This document shows positions 54,662 to 64,000 of a DNA stretch of 64,000 nt, one piece after another (within the stretch, counting starts at the first letter, position 1; every line of letters starts with the position of its first letter). The notes under the pieces were generated by a model. The model ran no database searches. It was not told where the DNA came from and saw only the letters and a list, made by a program, of their open reading frames with translations. The translations under genes and the position numbers were made by a program. The stretch comes from Cristatella mucedo (lineage: Eukaryota; Bryozoa; Phylactolaemata; Cristatellidae): contig WPIO01000009.1 in the NCBI GenBank assembly GCA_009760855.2, forward strand, positions 248,001 to 312,000, read 5' to 3'.

Positions 54662-54812
54662 GTTTAGCCTGGTGCTCACCTTTGACGTCCGAGGTCAATG
54701 CCGTTGTATTTGACGTCCGAGGTCGTCGGCTCGACCCTTGTGGCATATGTGAAGCGCCTGAATAAAGATTAAGTTCTCTTTTACATAAACCAATGCATTA
54801 TATTATATACAT
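54662..54812 (+). mobile_element. SINE1 relic
   Basis: Contains TTTGACGTCCGAGGTC twice (internal duplication between the boxes), CGTCGGCTCGACCCTTG B-box region, GAAGCGCCTGAATAAAGATT and ATTATATT. Confidence 0.65.
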
Positions 54813-54818
54813 ATACAT

Positions 54819-54834
54819 GTGTGTGTGTGTGTGT

Positions 54835-54898
<64 letters not shown>
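54819..54898. repeat. (GT)n microsatellite
   Basis: About 80 bases of GT with two AT interruptions. Confidence 0.97.
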
Positions 54899-54903
<5 letters not shown>

Positions 54904-55955
54904 AAAACTAACTAATTCTTCTCACCTACAGTCACGGCTACGGTACCGTTCACCCGCACATTCTCAGCAGCCGTTTCCACGCTCACGAAACCTGTATTCC
55001 AGGTTTCCCGATTTCAATAGACGCAGCCTCAAACATGGCCCGAACCTGCGACAGCTGAGCTAAGAGGGACCAGGAGGCAGTTGCCCTCTTGTCTAGACTA
55101 GTCTAGTCTAGTCTAGACGTGCCACCTGGCGCCACCCCTGCAACCAGCGTCCATCGCTTAGCTTCGCTTAGCGGCGGCGGCTGCGTATTGTCAGTTCGCG
55201 GTCTCGGAGCGACACCACCTGTAGCCACAACGAGCTCTATTCCTGGTAATACAAGTGCCATGCCTTTTCACCCCCGTTGCTATCCCCCTCACCACCCTCT
55301 CAATATCAAAGGCCAAACCCAGTACCCTCAACGACCGGCAATAGGATTCGTCGGGAACGAATGCTCGACGTAAACCTCCGCTTTACTCGGTAAGAGGTCA
55401 CCCATTCCGACTATGTTACACAAGAATTGCAGACTCAGATATGGCGTTTAATGCACATGCGCTGCAATTACAACTACGTCCTTATAATAGGGGGGTGAAT
55501 GCTTATTGTTGTCGACTGGTCCAGACACAGTTCGTCACATCATCCGCTGCCAGCAATGCTTGAAGCAGTCATCATGTCAGCAGCGCCAAGGTGACCACTG
55601 ACGAGATCATTTGCTCAAAGTGAGATCCTGTCGTTCTGCACGCTGTCCTCGACTAAAGATTACGCTGCTACTGCGAATTATGCAAGTGCACTACGCCAGC
55701 AGCAACGTAAAGGCTAGGCGTCAGCGCAGGAAATTGTCGACCATCATTAAGCTTTGTCGCCTGCATCCGCACAGCCTTGTCAATGCGATGCCCCACCTCT
55801 GGCTTCGTTATCCAGCACGGCACTCGACATCGATACAGATCCCGAGTCGATACATGCCCTATGGGCGTACGATTTCAATATAGTATATGAGATTTGTCAT
55901 TCTTACAAGCTTTACGCCCGGTTCCATCCACCCCCCCCCGCGTGCATTCGGATAG

Positions 55956-55996
<41 letters not shown>

Positions 55997-56092
55997 TCGG
56001 ATATTCGGATGTATTCGGAGCTTATACGCTGGCCAGAAATTTATAAAAAGGAAATCTTGCTTCACTCGCAGCCATCCTGATTTCAGGCGTAC
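54899..56092. other. Intergenic with short simple repeats
   Basis: Contains (TCTAG)n-like repeats at about 55095-55117 and (TATATG)n at 55955-55994. No gene recognised. Confidence 0.5.
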
Positions 56093-56470
56093 GATAATAA
56101 TAATAATGCATTAGCATAGCGCCCTTGGAGAAATTAATCTCTGCCTCCGAACTTGTGTGCTGTAAAGAAAGCATGACCCATTTTTATGGGCAAAATACAT
56201 GGTGTTAACTCGCATAGAGCACGCAACGGAAAATCATAACGACCCAGCAAATGCTTTGAGGAACAGGTGCGCTGTTAGCCTATTTTTAAATGTCATCGAG
56301 TCACAGGGGTATTGTGACATCAGTCGGGTGTGAGTTACAGGATTTTGGAGCATAGGAACTAGAGACGTCTTCAAAGAACTTGAAGTTGGTTTGAGGCACA
56401 GCGTAAGTAGCTGAAGTATTTCGGTATCGAAGAGATTACTTATTGCTTCCCTTGCTTTTATTGTTTTTTT
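56093..56470 (-). mobile_element. LINE A 3' part, diverged
   Basis: (AAT)n at 56095-56107, GCGCCCTTGGAGAAATTAATC hairpin remains, and a frame with 'LFLKAFAGSL' matching LINE A 3' sequence. It ends next to the left arm of the palindrome. Confidence 0.65.
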
Positions 56471-57640
56471 CACGCGACTTGAATCAGATCACAATAGGCG
56501 AGTTCGGCAACTAAAAGAAGATCTATGGCACATACTGCAAATGTTTCACACGTCAAAGCAGCCAAAAGTCCCATCGAAACAAAACGACGCATAAGGCCGT
56601 TGACTCGATTAAGGGCAAATGTCAAGAGAATACCTATACAATTTTTCCGACAATCCAATATGTGTTTATGGTATCTTTCGACAGACAAATGTGTTAGAAA
56701 TTGGATCGGAAGTTCTGACGGCTCCAAGTGAAAGAAAAATCGGATATGCCAGCCACGTCTAACCCGAATGTAAACCGGAAGCAACAAATCTAAATATAAA
56801 AAATGTACCGATCTCTGCATGATATGCGATTTGTATCCCAACTTGTCAAACCTTGGTAGATCGCTATAGATGCTTGAAGCTTGTTGAAGTGCAAACTTGT
56901 GACTTTTATACAGCTTCATTTCCAGGGTTGGTTGGTGCCTTGTAAATTAAATAACTCAACTGATATTTCACGTACCGGAATAACATTTAATAACATTTAA
57001 AATGCGAGTTCAGCTCTGCTTTTTTCTATCCTCTTTTTAATATTTTGATTTCGGTTTGATACATTTGGCTGTATACGTCATCAAGCGTCCTGAAGCTTTA
57101 TTTTCCGTATTCGTGGACGTATAGAACCAATTACATCAAATCGAAATCAAAAATATTAAAAACTAAGGTAAAAAAGCAGAGCTGAACTCGCATTTGAAAT
57201 TTCACTCCGATACGTGAAATATTAGTTGATTTAATTAATTTACAAGGCACCAACCAACCCTGGAAATGAAGCTGTATAAAAGTCACAATTATGCACCTCA
57301 ACAAGCTTCAAACATCTATAGCGATCTACCAAGGTTCGACAAGTTAGGATACAAGTCGCATATGATGCAGAGATTGGAAAATCTTGTATTTGTATATTTG
57401 TTGCTTCCGATTTACATCTGGGTTAGGCATATTTTGCATAACAAATTTTCCTTTCACGCGGAAGTCATCAGAGCTTCCAATCCCAGCTCTAGCATTTTGT
57501 CTTTCGAAAGGTACCATAAACACACGTTCGATTGTCAAAAAAGTGTTAGAGGTATTTTCTAGACTTTCCCCTAACATGGAGGCACCTGTCATCACGGCAG
57601 AGCGCGGCATTAAGAAAGAGAGAGCAAAAGTAATTCCTGC
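56471..57640. repeat. Long imperfect palindrome, about 0.5-kb arms
   Basis: The left arm (about 56500-57030) is the reverse complement of the right arm (about 57155-57620). Near the centre AAATGCGAGTTCAGCTCTGC (57000) matches GCAGAGCTGAACTCGCATTT (57176), and CTTGTAAATTAAATAA matches TTAATTAATTTACAAG. Each arm carries an ATG-initiated frame reading outwards: 149 codons on the minus strand (56919-56470) and 98 on the plus strand (57266-57562), both starting MKLYKSH and sharing IYSDLPRFDKLGYKSH and ERYHKH. I do not recognise the protein. It may be a fold-back element or an inverted duplication. Confidence 0.75.
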
Positions 57641-57699
57641 AAATTGAACTTTATCGCAAGTCAATGCCATGCTACTATCACTGAGCCTGGACCGAGAGT

Positions 57700-57875
57700 G
57701 TCGGGGCCAAAATAGCCCAGAAGATAAGATGCTCGTTCTTCACGAATCAGGTCGTGGGTTTGAATCCTGTAGTGTGATCCTTAATTACCAACTGTGAGTG
57801 TTGGCGACAGCCGTTAAGGCTCTTCCGCCGCTATACAAATGAGGCTGTTAAATCAGCTAATATATATTTATACAT
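57700..57875 (+). mobile_element. SINE2, + strand
   Basis: CGGGGCCAAAATAGCCCAGA start, GTGGGTTTGAATCCTGTAG B-box region, GCCGTTAAGGCTCTTCCGCC, then GAGGCTGTTAAATCAGCTAA end. The B-box matches tRNA consensus well. Confidence 0.8.
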
Positions 57876-58480
57876 ACGACGATTGGGTCAATTCGCTCAA
57901 CCGTGAAAGCGTCCTTGAGCTCCTCATGTTCATGTGCAGACGGTACTTCGAGCGTCCATCGCAAGGCGCGAGAAGGCCCCATGTCACGTCAGGATGACAC
58001 CGTAACCATGACATTCAGAATTACATCATCCACGCGAACGCTCGCCTTGTTCGTAAGCGTTTCACCGACGAGCGATGAGGCTTATTACTGCATTATGACG
58101 GATAAGACGAGCAATGTTAGTAAGAAGGAGCAGCTGACTCCCGTGAACCCCACCGTTCAGGTCAAGGCTGTTGCACTGCTGCAAGAATGACTCGTCGATC
58201 TGTGGCACGAGACCAACATCTATACCAATACTCAGTGCACTACCATCGGCGATATTCAGACAAATCGTCATCCGATTGCAAATTGTCGCTGACAGGGCTG
58301 TGATGGTGCAACCAATCTGAGCGGTAAAATGTATGGCTTGCAAGGCTTATTCAACCAGCTGAACGAGTTAACGTACTATGACTAGGTGGATGTCCAGCTG
58401 GAGATTTTTTATAGAGCGTACTCAAAGGCTAAACGGCTTACAATGCGTTTATAGTAGCCAAAAGACTCCGTTCCAAGTAA
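57876..58480. other. Intergenic, two opposed unidentified ORFs
   Basis: A 95-codon + frame (57903-58190) and a 93-codon minus frame (58343-58062) overlap. The + frame includes S-D-E-A-Y-Y-C, superficially like an Ig V-domain end, but no other Ig landmark is visible. Confidence 0.25.
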
Positions 58481-58489
58481 AAGAGGGAA

Positions 58490-58915
58490 AGTAAGAAGCA
58501 TAGCCGAGTGTAGAGGGCAAGCAAGGAAGCGAGTAGCATGGAAGTAGTAGTGCAGGACGGAGCGAAAGAAGGTGCCAGAGTCGGCAGCCGCAGATACGAC
58601 GTCGCTGTGTCAAAGTGGATGGAGGGTTTCGCAGTCATGTAGCGAATAAATGGAACAGCTAGTTTCTCACTCATGAAGGACCTGAGGGTACTACGAGAAG
58701 GCTGCGACTGTTGCAGTAGTTCAGCTAGGTGTGAAGCAGCGAAGGCATGGCCTTGGCGCTGTGAGTCGGACTAAGAATTCGCTCCATATCCTTTAATTGA
58801 CCGGCAGCCATCACAGCTTATTCAGTAAAGGAAATTGATGACTTAGCCTCTGGGATTTGTCGATCAACCTTGCAGACCTATTCATCACTTGCTGCAGAGG
58901 CGGAAAGTTGTTATG
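58490..58915 (-). mobile_element. LINE B fragment
   Basis: GAAGCATAGCCGAGTGTAGA, then AGGCTGCGACTGTTGCAGTA and ATTCATCACTTGCTGCAG match LINE B at 44530-44965. An (ATT)n run at 58917-58941 adjoins it. Confidence 0.65.
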
Positions 58916-58941
58916 AATTATTATTATTATTATTATTATTA

Positions 58942-61009
58942 AATGAAGTTAGGCAACGCAGTACATATTTCACCAGCCTCCTGCGCCAAATCCTTGTATT
59001 AGCCAGAATAACCAGACCGTGCTGCTACGTTACGACAGCGAAACGTAAATGGCACGTGTCGCGGAGTCCTTTGGGCTTTATTGCATAGGCCGGCAGCTAT
59101 TTTCGCCGCTCGCCGACGAAGCTTGAACCAGGGCCCTAAACCCTCGCCGCCGTGGCAGTTTTAAGTTTACGACTTTAAATGGTCGGCTTTAGCTCAGGTA
59201 GACCTTTAGCGACCTTGCCTATCGTTTAAGCCGGTCACTCACTGATCGTGGGCCAATCGACTGCCCGGTGCCGCACAGATAAAGCTGACCTGAGCTCACC
59301 ACACGGAGAGCTACGTGAGTTAGTATCAACATAGTGCCTCGCCATTACGAACCTATCGCTTGGCTAGTGTCCTTGAACAGAAGACGGCTTATTGAAAAAG
59401 CGTCTCGCTTAATTGGCCACACTGTGACTGGCATAAGTCATCAGCGGCTCAAGAATGATAAAGTCTTGGAACAGGTAGAGCGATGATCTCTGGCAAAGGC
59501 GGCACAAAATAGGAGCTGTTTTATTGGCGGGCATGTGTGCTCCTGAACGGGTCCCCACGAATAACTAGGACACATTGTGACACAACCCCCATTTCTACGA
59601 TAAACTTTAGAAAACTGCGGTTTGATTTCAAATTATTTCAAACGGCGTTACGGATTGACCCATCAAAACTCACGCGATTTCACTTGCGCTATCTCACGCT
59701 ATGGCCTCCAATGGCCCAGGCCAACAAGCCTCTTTTTAAACATTCAAAAGGCGATACAACTTCCATTTCCATGACATGCTTTGCACAACTGCGGTTTTGA
59801 TTTTAAATTCTAGACCGCTGTGCTTCACGTGACACCATTCGAGTAATTTGGAATAAAAACCGCGGTTTTCTTACGTTTATCTGGAAATGGCAGCTGTATA
59901 GCAGCGTATCGCAGTTACTCGTGGGAATCCTTCTGGATTGATCCTTGGCGATTGAGAGTGCGCTCTAGGCTACTGAGCCATACGAGAGTTGGCGTAGGTC
60001 AATGTCGCTTCTAAACGCCTGCAGCTGTCCGTCGTTGTCAAATGGACTTTTCTACACTATGAGTATGGACTTGTCATGTTAAGGAACGGGTGCTCTTCGT
60101 TTTTGCCGCGTTCCAACACTACCAGAATACTTTCGTGCATTGGCGCTGTACCTACAATCGCATGGATGCCGTCATTATAAGGCTCAAAGGATCACCGCCA
60201 GCAGTCGTTGCGCGTCGGCCGAGACTGGCGCCATTACGAGCACTGTGCTTGAGGCCCAGCTCTGTCCGGACGTGGAAGCCGCTACAACCATTTGGAACAT
60301 TTCGAAACAGTCTGCGATAAGCAGCACGACGCGCCGCACTCTATTTAGTTTTGGAATAGCTTTACATTTCGTACGGGGTGGGGTATCGACCAGGTCGGTA
60401 TGCGAGGAGTGGCTGGCCGGAAAAGACTCTCTTTTGGCAACGGTTTTCCCGTCGGCGGCGAGCCGTTTCGCTGAGTGCTGGCTGGTTGCAAGCTTAACCG
60501 AGTGTGCCGGAAGTCGCCTGCCTCGTCAACGGTAATCTGCGCTGCACGATCGCGCGAGAGAGGCGTGGTTCATGACACTGCCTGCAGCCTGTGCCGGCGC
60601 TCAGCGCTTACCGTATCGTGGGCGTATTACTGGCATCATCAGGGCATCATAATCTATACATCATCAGGGCATCATCATCTATATATTATCAGGGCATCAT
60701 CATCTATACACGTTGCGCGTGCATTGTGCCACCTCCATCAGAACTGGCTAGGGTACCTTGGACATAACATTGGTGGCAAAAGTTTAGATTGATATTTTTA
60801 CTCTAGTGCTTGGTGTTTTTACCTCCATTTGCAAATGGCTGAACGTTTGCTGATGTTCATTGCGGCTACTGTTCGTTGCCCAAGGTGTCTCTTGGCTCTG
60901 GCGGAAAAAAGTTGGATGTGTCGGAAAACACGGTAAGCTGGTAACTGCGGATTATTTTTCTCGGCTTTTGACAACCGTGTGGAGGATTCATTAACAGACG
61001 TAGTCTCTC
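58942..61009. other. Intergenic, short tandem repeat only
   Basis: 60640-60715 has three copies of a 27-base unit containing CATCAGGGCATCATCATCTA. Near 59580 and 59755 a diverged duplication contains AACTGCGGTTTTGATTT. No gene recognised. Confidence 0.45.
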
Positions 61010-61095
61010 TGCTCACCCCGACCAAGGTCAGGGTGAATGTATTTCAAAAAAGAGATCGTGGGCTCGAGCCCGTAGCATATGTGAAGACCCTGAAT
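61010..61095 (+). mobile_element. SINE1 fragment
   Basis: CTCACCCCGACCAAGGTCAG, an insert, GATCGTGGGCTCGAGCCCG (B-box), CATATGTGAAGACCCTGAAT. Joined to the LINE A tail that follows. Confidence 0.7.
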
Positions 61096-62128
61096 AATAA
61101 TAAAAAACAATAACATACTTGGTAAAGCGTCATCAGAGAACTCAATCTCTCTCTAAGCGCTTTACATTTGCTGAAAGGAAGCACGATTGAATGGTTAGTG
61201 GTAGCCTTCTCAATAAACAGCAAGACCAGCATGCTTATGGTGACATGCACTTAGTCAGCATGCAAGTGTTGTTAGTGGCAGCATTCACAGTTTCAGCACG
61301 CATAAGCACACAAATGACGAATCACAGCAACCCACTTAATGTTGTTATAAATAGGTGCGTTTTAAATTTTTTTAATGTGGTCAGGTTAAAGGAATGTCGT
61401 GACGCAAGTCGGCAGCGAGTTCCAGGCTTTGGGGGCATGCATTCTCCAAAGGATTTGAGGTTTGTACCAGGCAAGGGTAGATAGTTTGATTCCGAAAAGC
61501 GGGTGGTGCGATGATTAGCCTGGTGGGGGAGTAGATATGATAGGTAGGCTGGAGCCAAAGAATAAAGGGGCTCAAAAGTGAGCGACAAAACCTTATAGTC
61601 GATCCGTTGCTTGACTGGTAGCCAGTGCAGGTCTGCCAGAAGTGCTGTGGTGTGGCAACTGCTACGCTCACGCCAGACGAGTGTAGCTGCAGAGTTGTGC
61701 ACCAACTGTTAGCGCTCGAGTGCGCAGGCCATTAGACCAGCAAGCAGTGAGTTACAGAAGTCAAGACGGGATGCCACCAATGCATGGACCAAGTTAGATG
61801 TGGTATCCTTAGTTAAACAAGCCCAAGTTTTAGCAACGTTGTGTATCTGAAAGTAGGCAGACTTGACTGTGGAGCTGAGGTGGTCGTCTAGGGGAAGGTA
61901 CTTTGGAACATGGCACCTAGATTTCGTGCAGATTCATCAGGAGATATGCTGGCAGAGCCTAATGTGAGCGTTAGCCTTTCCAATTTCAGAATCCCACTTG
62001 GTTTGCCCATAACTAATAAGTTGGTTTTATCATAATTAAATTTAGGAAAGTGTGCTGCTATCCATTTGCGGATGTCATCAAAACCTGCAGCAAGGGAGTT
62101 GAGAGAATTTGACGTGCTGGAGATAAAT
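61096..62128 (-). mobile_element. LINE A, about 1 kb 3' copy
   Basis: Hairpin GAGAACTCAATCTCTCTCTA, 3' UTR, then frame 61705-61322 with LADLHWLPVKQRIDYKVLSL and the FSESNYLPLPGTNLKSFGE block. Its 5' end reaches GAGAATTTGACGTGCTGGAG and is cut at about 62128. Confidence 0.85.
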
Positions 62129-62667
62129 TTCTCTCGAGGGCGCTATAAAAATGAATTTTTATATATTTGCAATCGCTGGGGCCTTCAGAAACAGGAAGAA
62201 CTACCGTCCATCTTTGGCCAACTAGTATGGAGGAGTTGTGAAGACAAATTTTCTATACGGTTTCTCAGCCTTCTCAAGAAACACACGACATTACAGTATG
62301 TGTTGCTCAGGTTGTCTCTAAAGCCAGGGAGAAAATGTAATCTATAGTTAGCGGGAAGTTCACAGTTTATAATGCCAGAGTAGATCGGAAGCAATCTGTA
62401 GAAATTGACAAGCAATTTATTCGGTTAGCGGGAGGACCGGTAGTTGTGTCACTATTTTTGATAGAAAGCGTCTAGCAGGTTAATCGAGCTTCGACAGAAA
62501 ATTTGGAAAAACTGAGGAACGAGGGGAAAATAATTCAAACTTGCATAAGAATAGCACTGTGGAACTGGCATCCGACTAAACGTAGCAACTGGGATGGGTG
62601 TAGATCGTGACTCGGCAAGTGTAGCCAATCCATTCCCAATGTAATTTGGATCCCCGAAGTCCTCAGA
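62129..62667. other. Intergenic, no assigned feature
   Basis: Starts with CTCTCGAGGGCGCTATAAAA, a SINE1-like 3' end fused to the LINE A 5' edge. Otherwise nothing recognisable. Confidence 0.4.
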
Positions 62668-62765
62668 ATAATAATATAATTCAATTGTATAGAGTCTCAG
62701 TAGAGCTTGATCTTTATCCAGACGCTTAACATGTGAACCCATTGGCCGGGACCTCGGTCATTTTG
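62668..62765 (-). mobile_element. SINE1 3' relic
   Basis: ATATAATTCAATTGTATAGA, TTATCCAGACGCTTAACATG. Only the 3' half is recognisable. Confidence 0.55.
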
Positions 62766-63672
62766 GGGACCCGGGTGTCGCAAAAAACTCTATAATGCCG
62801 CGAATAATAGTCAGATAAACCTTGTCATAATCTCAATCGTCTTTTTTGGTCAATAAAGCTATACCGCGATCAGAGTTTAATTGTATTCTCTACTTGCTGG
62901 CGAAGAAAGACAGGAGCGAGGTCTGGCCGGGCTGTAGAGCTGGGGGGGCGGGGCGGGGCGCGAGGTTTCGTCGGGCATCCGGCCTTTGTCTTCAGCGTCG
63001 AACTCCGTGCACGGAGCCTTGAGTTGGTGCGGAAACTGCGTGCGTCCTCTGCTTTTAACACCACAGATATAGCTGAACGTGAGGTTTTTCTGGCTTTCCT
63101 ACGATTTTGACTATTTTCTAGAAAATAATTAATTCACTTGAGCATGGGGCCTTTGCGGGTTCCCGGGTCCCGCAAATAGGTTCATATGCCGCCAGGGTCG
63201 AGCCCACGACTTCGTTCGTCAAAGGTGAGTACCTCACCTGCAAGCACCATACTTGGGGGCATTGATGTAGTTGTACTAGCGGCACTCCAGGATCGGGTCT
63301 AGCTATGGGCATTGCTCGCATAAGGTCTGGTTGGCAGAGGCAGCTGAGACGGCGCTAGTGCCAGGAACCATCACGAGCACCCCGGAGCTGGCTGGGAGTT
63401 TCGCGGGCAATATCCCCGCCTCTGGCGTCACTCAGAGCATGCAATGGTCGTCACTGGTGGCACAACTCGTGATTGCAGCCATTGATCTGCTGCCTACTAA
63501 TTAAACACCCGTCTTAGCTGGGTAGCGACGGTGCCAGGCGTCCATTGAAACTCGAACAATGCTAGAGCTATTGATCGCAGGTAAGCATGCAATGGAGATT
63601 TGTGGGTGGACTCCCATTTTCCTGGCTGTAGCCACAGGGATCCGGCTTGCCTTGAGCAGCAGTCCTTGGGGA
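62766..63672. other. Region upstream of gene 3
   Basis: A decayed SINE1-like stretch lies at 63160-63240 (GGGTCGAGCCCACGACTT). A GC-rich patch at 62935-63010 is short. A promoter for gene 3 is expected hereabouts but no motif is clear. Confidence 0.35.
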
Positions 63673-63805
63673 ATGCCGCGAAAGTGCAGGAAAAGTCAAT
63701 CGCGTAGGCTCGTCGTTGTGGGCTTATTAGTGTTCTCGCTCGTGTATGTGGGATTAAGCTTTCTGCATCTACCACACTGGACCCTGCCATACAGGCTATA
63801 CTACG
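63673..63805 (+). CDS. Gene 3: membrane-anchor exon, probable third sulfotransferase-type gene
   Basis: From ATG 63673: MPRKCRKSQSRR, then the hydrophobic run LVVVGLLVFSLVYVGLSFL, then H-L-P-H-W-T-L-P-Y-R-L-Y-Y. Donor G|GTTAGT at 63806, phase 1, as in the anchor exon of gene 2. Basic residues before a single hydrophobic segment predict a type II membrane protein. The frame is open further upstream with an ATG at 63592, so a longer start cannot be excluded. The catalytic exons would lie past the window, so the family assignment rests on position, topology and phase. Confidence 0.5.
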
Positions 63806-64000
63806 GTTAGTAGCTCGCGAGCGTGACGCCACTTGGAGCACACTGCCTGATTTCGCCCCAGTTTCCGGGTGCTTCGTGTAGGCGATGGCCATTTTGAACG
63901 ATTCAGCGTGCCCCCACGCTCCGCTTCGTGAGCTCTAAGCGGCGCGTGCATCGAGCGCTTTGCAGCCAATGATTCCTATGTATGTCTGTGTCTATCTTAG
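63806..64000. other. First intron of gene 3
   Basis: Sequence after the donor; no feature seen. Confidence 0.4.

Noticed and set aside
57903-58190. Ig-like domain suggested by S-D-E-A-Y-Y-C
   Set aside because: Only one short match; no first Cys, Trp or strand pattern at the expected distances.

Overview
This is a window of a metazoan nuclear genome, most likely an invertebrate. The coding exons are short and separated by introns of 0.1-7 kb with GT..AG junctions. There are CpG-rich islands, long dinucleotide microsatellites, tRNA-derived SINEs and many 5'-truncated non-LTR retrotransposons ending in (ATT)n. Nothing points to bacteria, plasmids or free-living viruses. I cannot name the species.

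The genes, all on the + strand, form a tandem cluster of carbohydrate sulfotransferase (CHST)-type genes. Gene 1 (183-14067, 5' end outside the window) supplies four 3' exons with an intact 3'-phosphate-binding motif VRDPRGTLASR. Gene 2 (25392-51981) appears complete in 12 exons, about 624 codons. It encodes a short Cys/Arg-rich cytosolic tail, one membrane anchor, two WSC domains and a CHST-type domain in which both PAPS-binding motifs are altered (WSGAFQ where R-SGSSF is expected; VRDPRNTIAMQ where VRDPRGTLASR is expected). Three internal catalytic exons of genes 1 and 2 have exactly the same lengths (139, 140, 209 nt) and phases (1, 0, 2), so they are paralogues. Gene 3 begins at 63673 with a membrane-anchor exon ending in phase 1, as in gene 2, and is probably a third member. 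Intergenic spacing is about 11-12 kb on both sides of gene 2. If the inference is right, the products are type II Golgi membrane proteins acting on, or binding to, glycans.

Layout: 1-14 kb is gene 1, with its introns loaded with LINE and SINE copies. 14-25 kb is intergenic, with GC-rislands, a minisatellite, (GA)n, (AT)n and LINE relics. 24.3-26 kb is the CpG-island promoter and first exon of gene 2. 26-52 kb is the rest of gene 2; WSC exons are at 32.9-38 kb and catalytic exons at 40.4-52 kb. 52-63.5 kb is intergenic, with a long imperfect palindrome near 57.1 kb and more LINE/SINE copies. 63.6 kb to the end is the start of gene 3.

The repeat fraction has recognisable families: LINE A (CR1/L2-like RT, (ATT)n tail), LINE B (related RT, different 3' end), SINE1 (tRNA-derived, sharing a 3' hairpin with LINE A), SINE2 (tRNA-derived, ending near GCTGATTTAAC in reverse sense) and one MITE-like element with terminal inverted repeats. 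Several are nested and give a relative insertion order. No genuine tRNA, rRNA, CRISPR or prokaryotic feature was seen.
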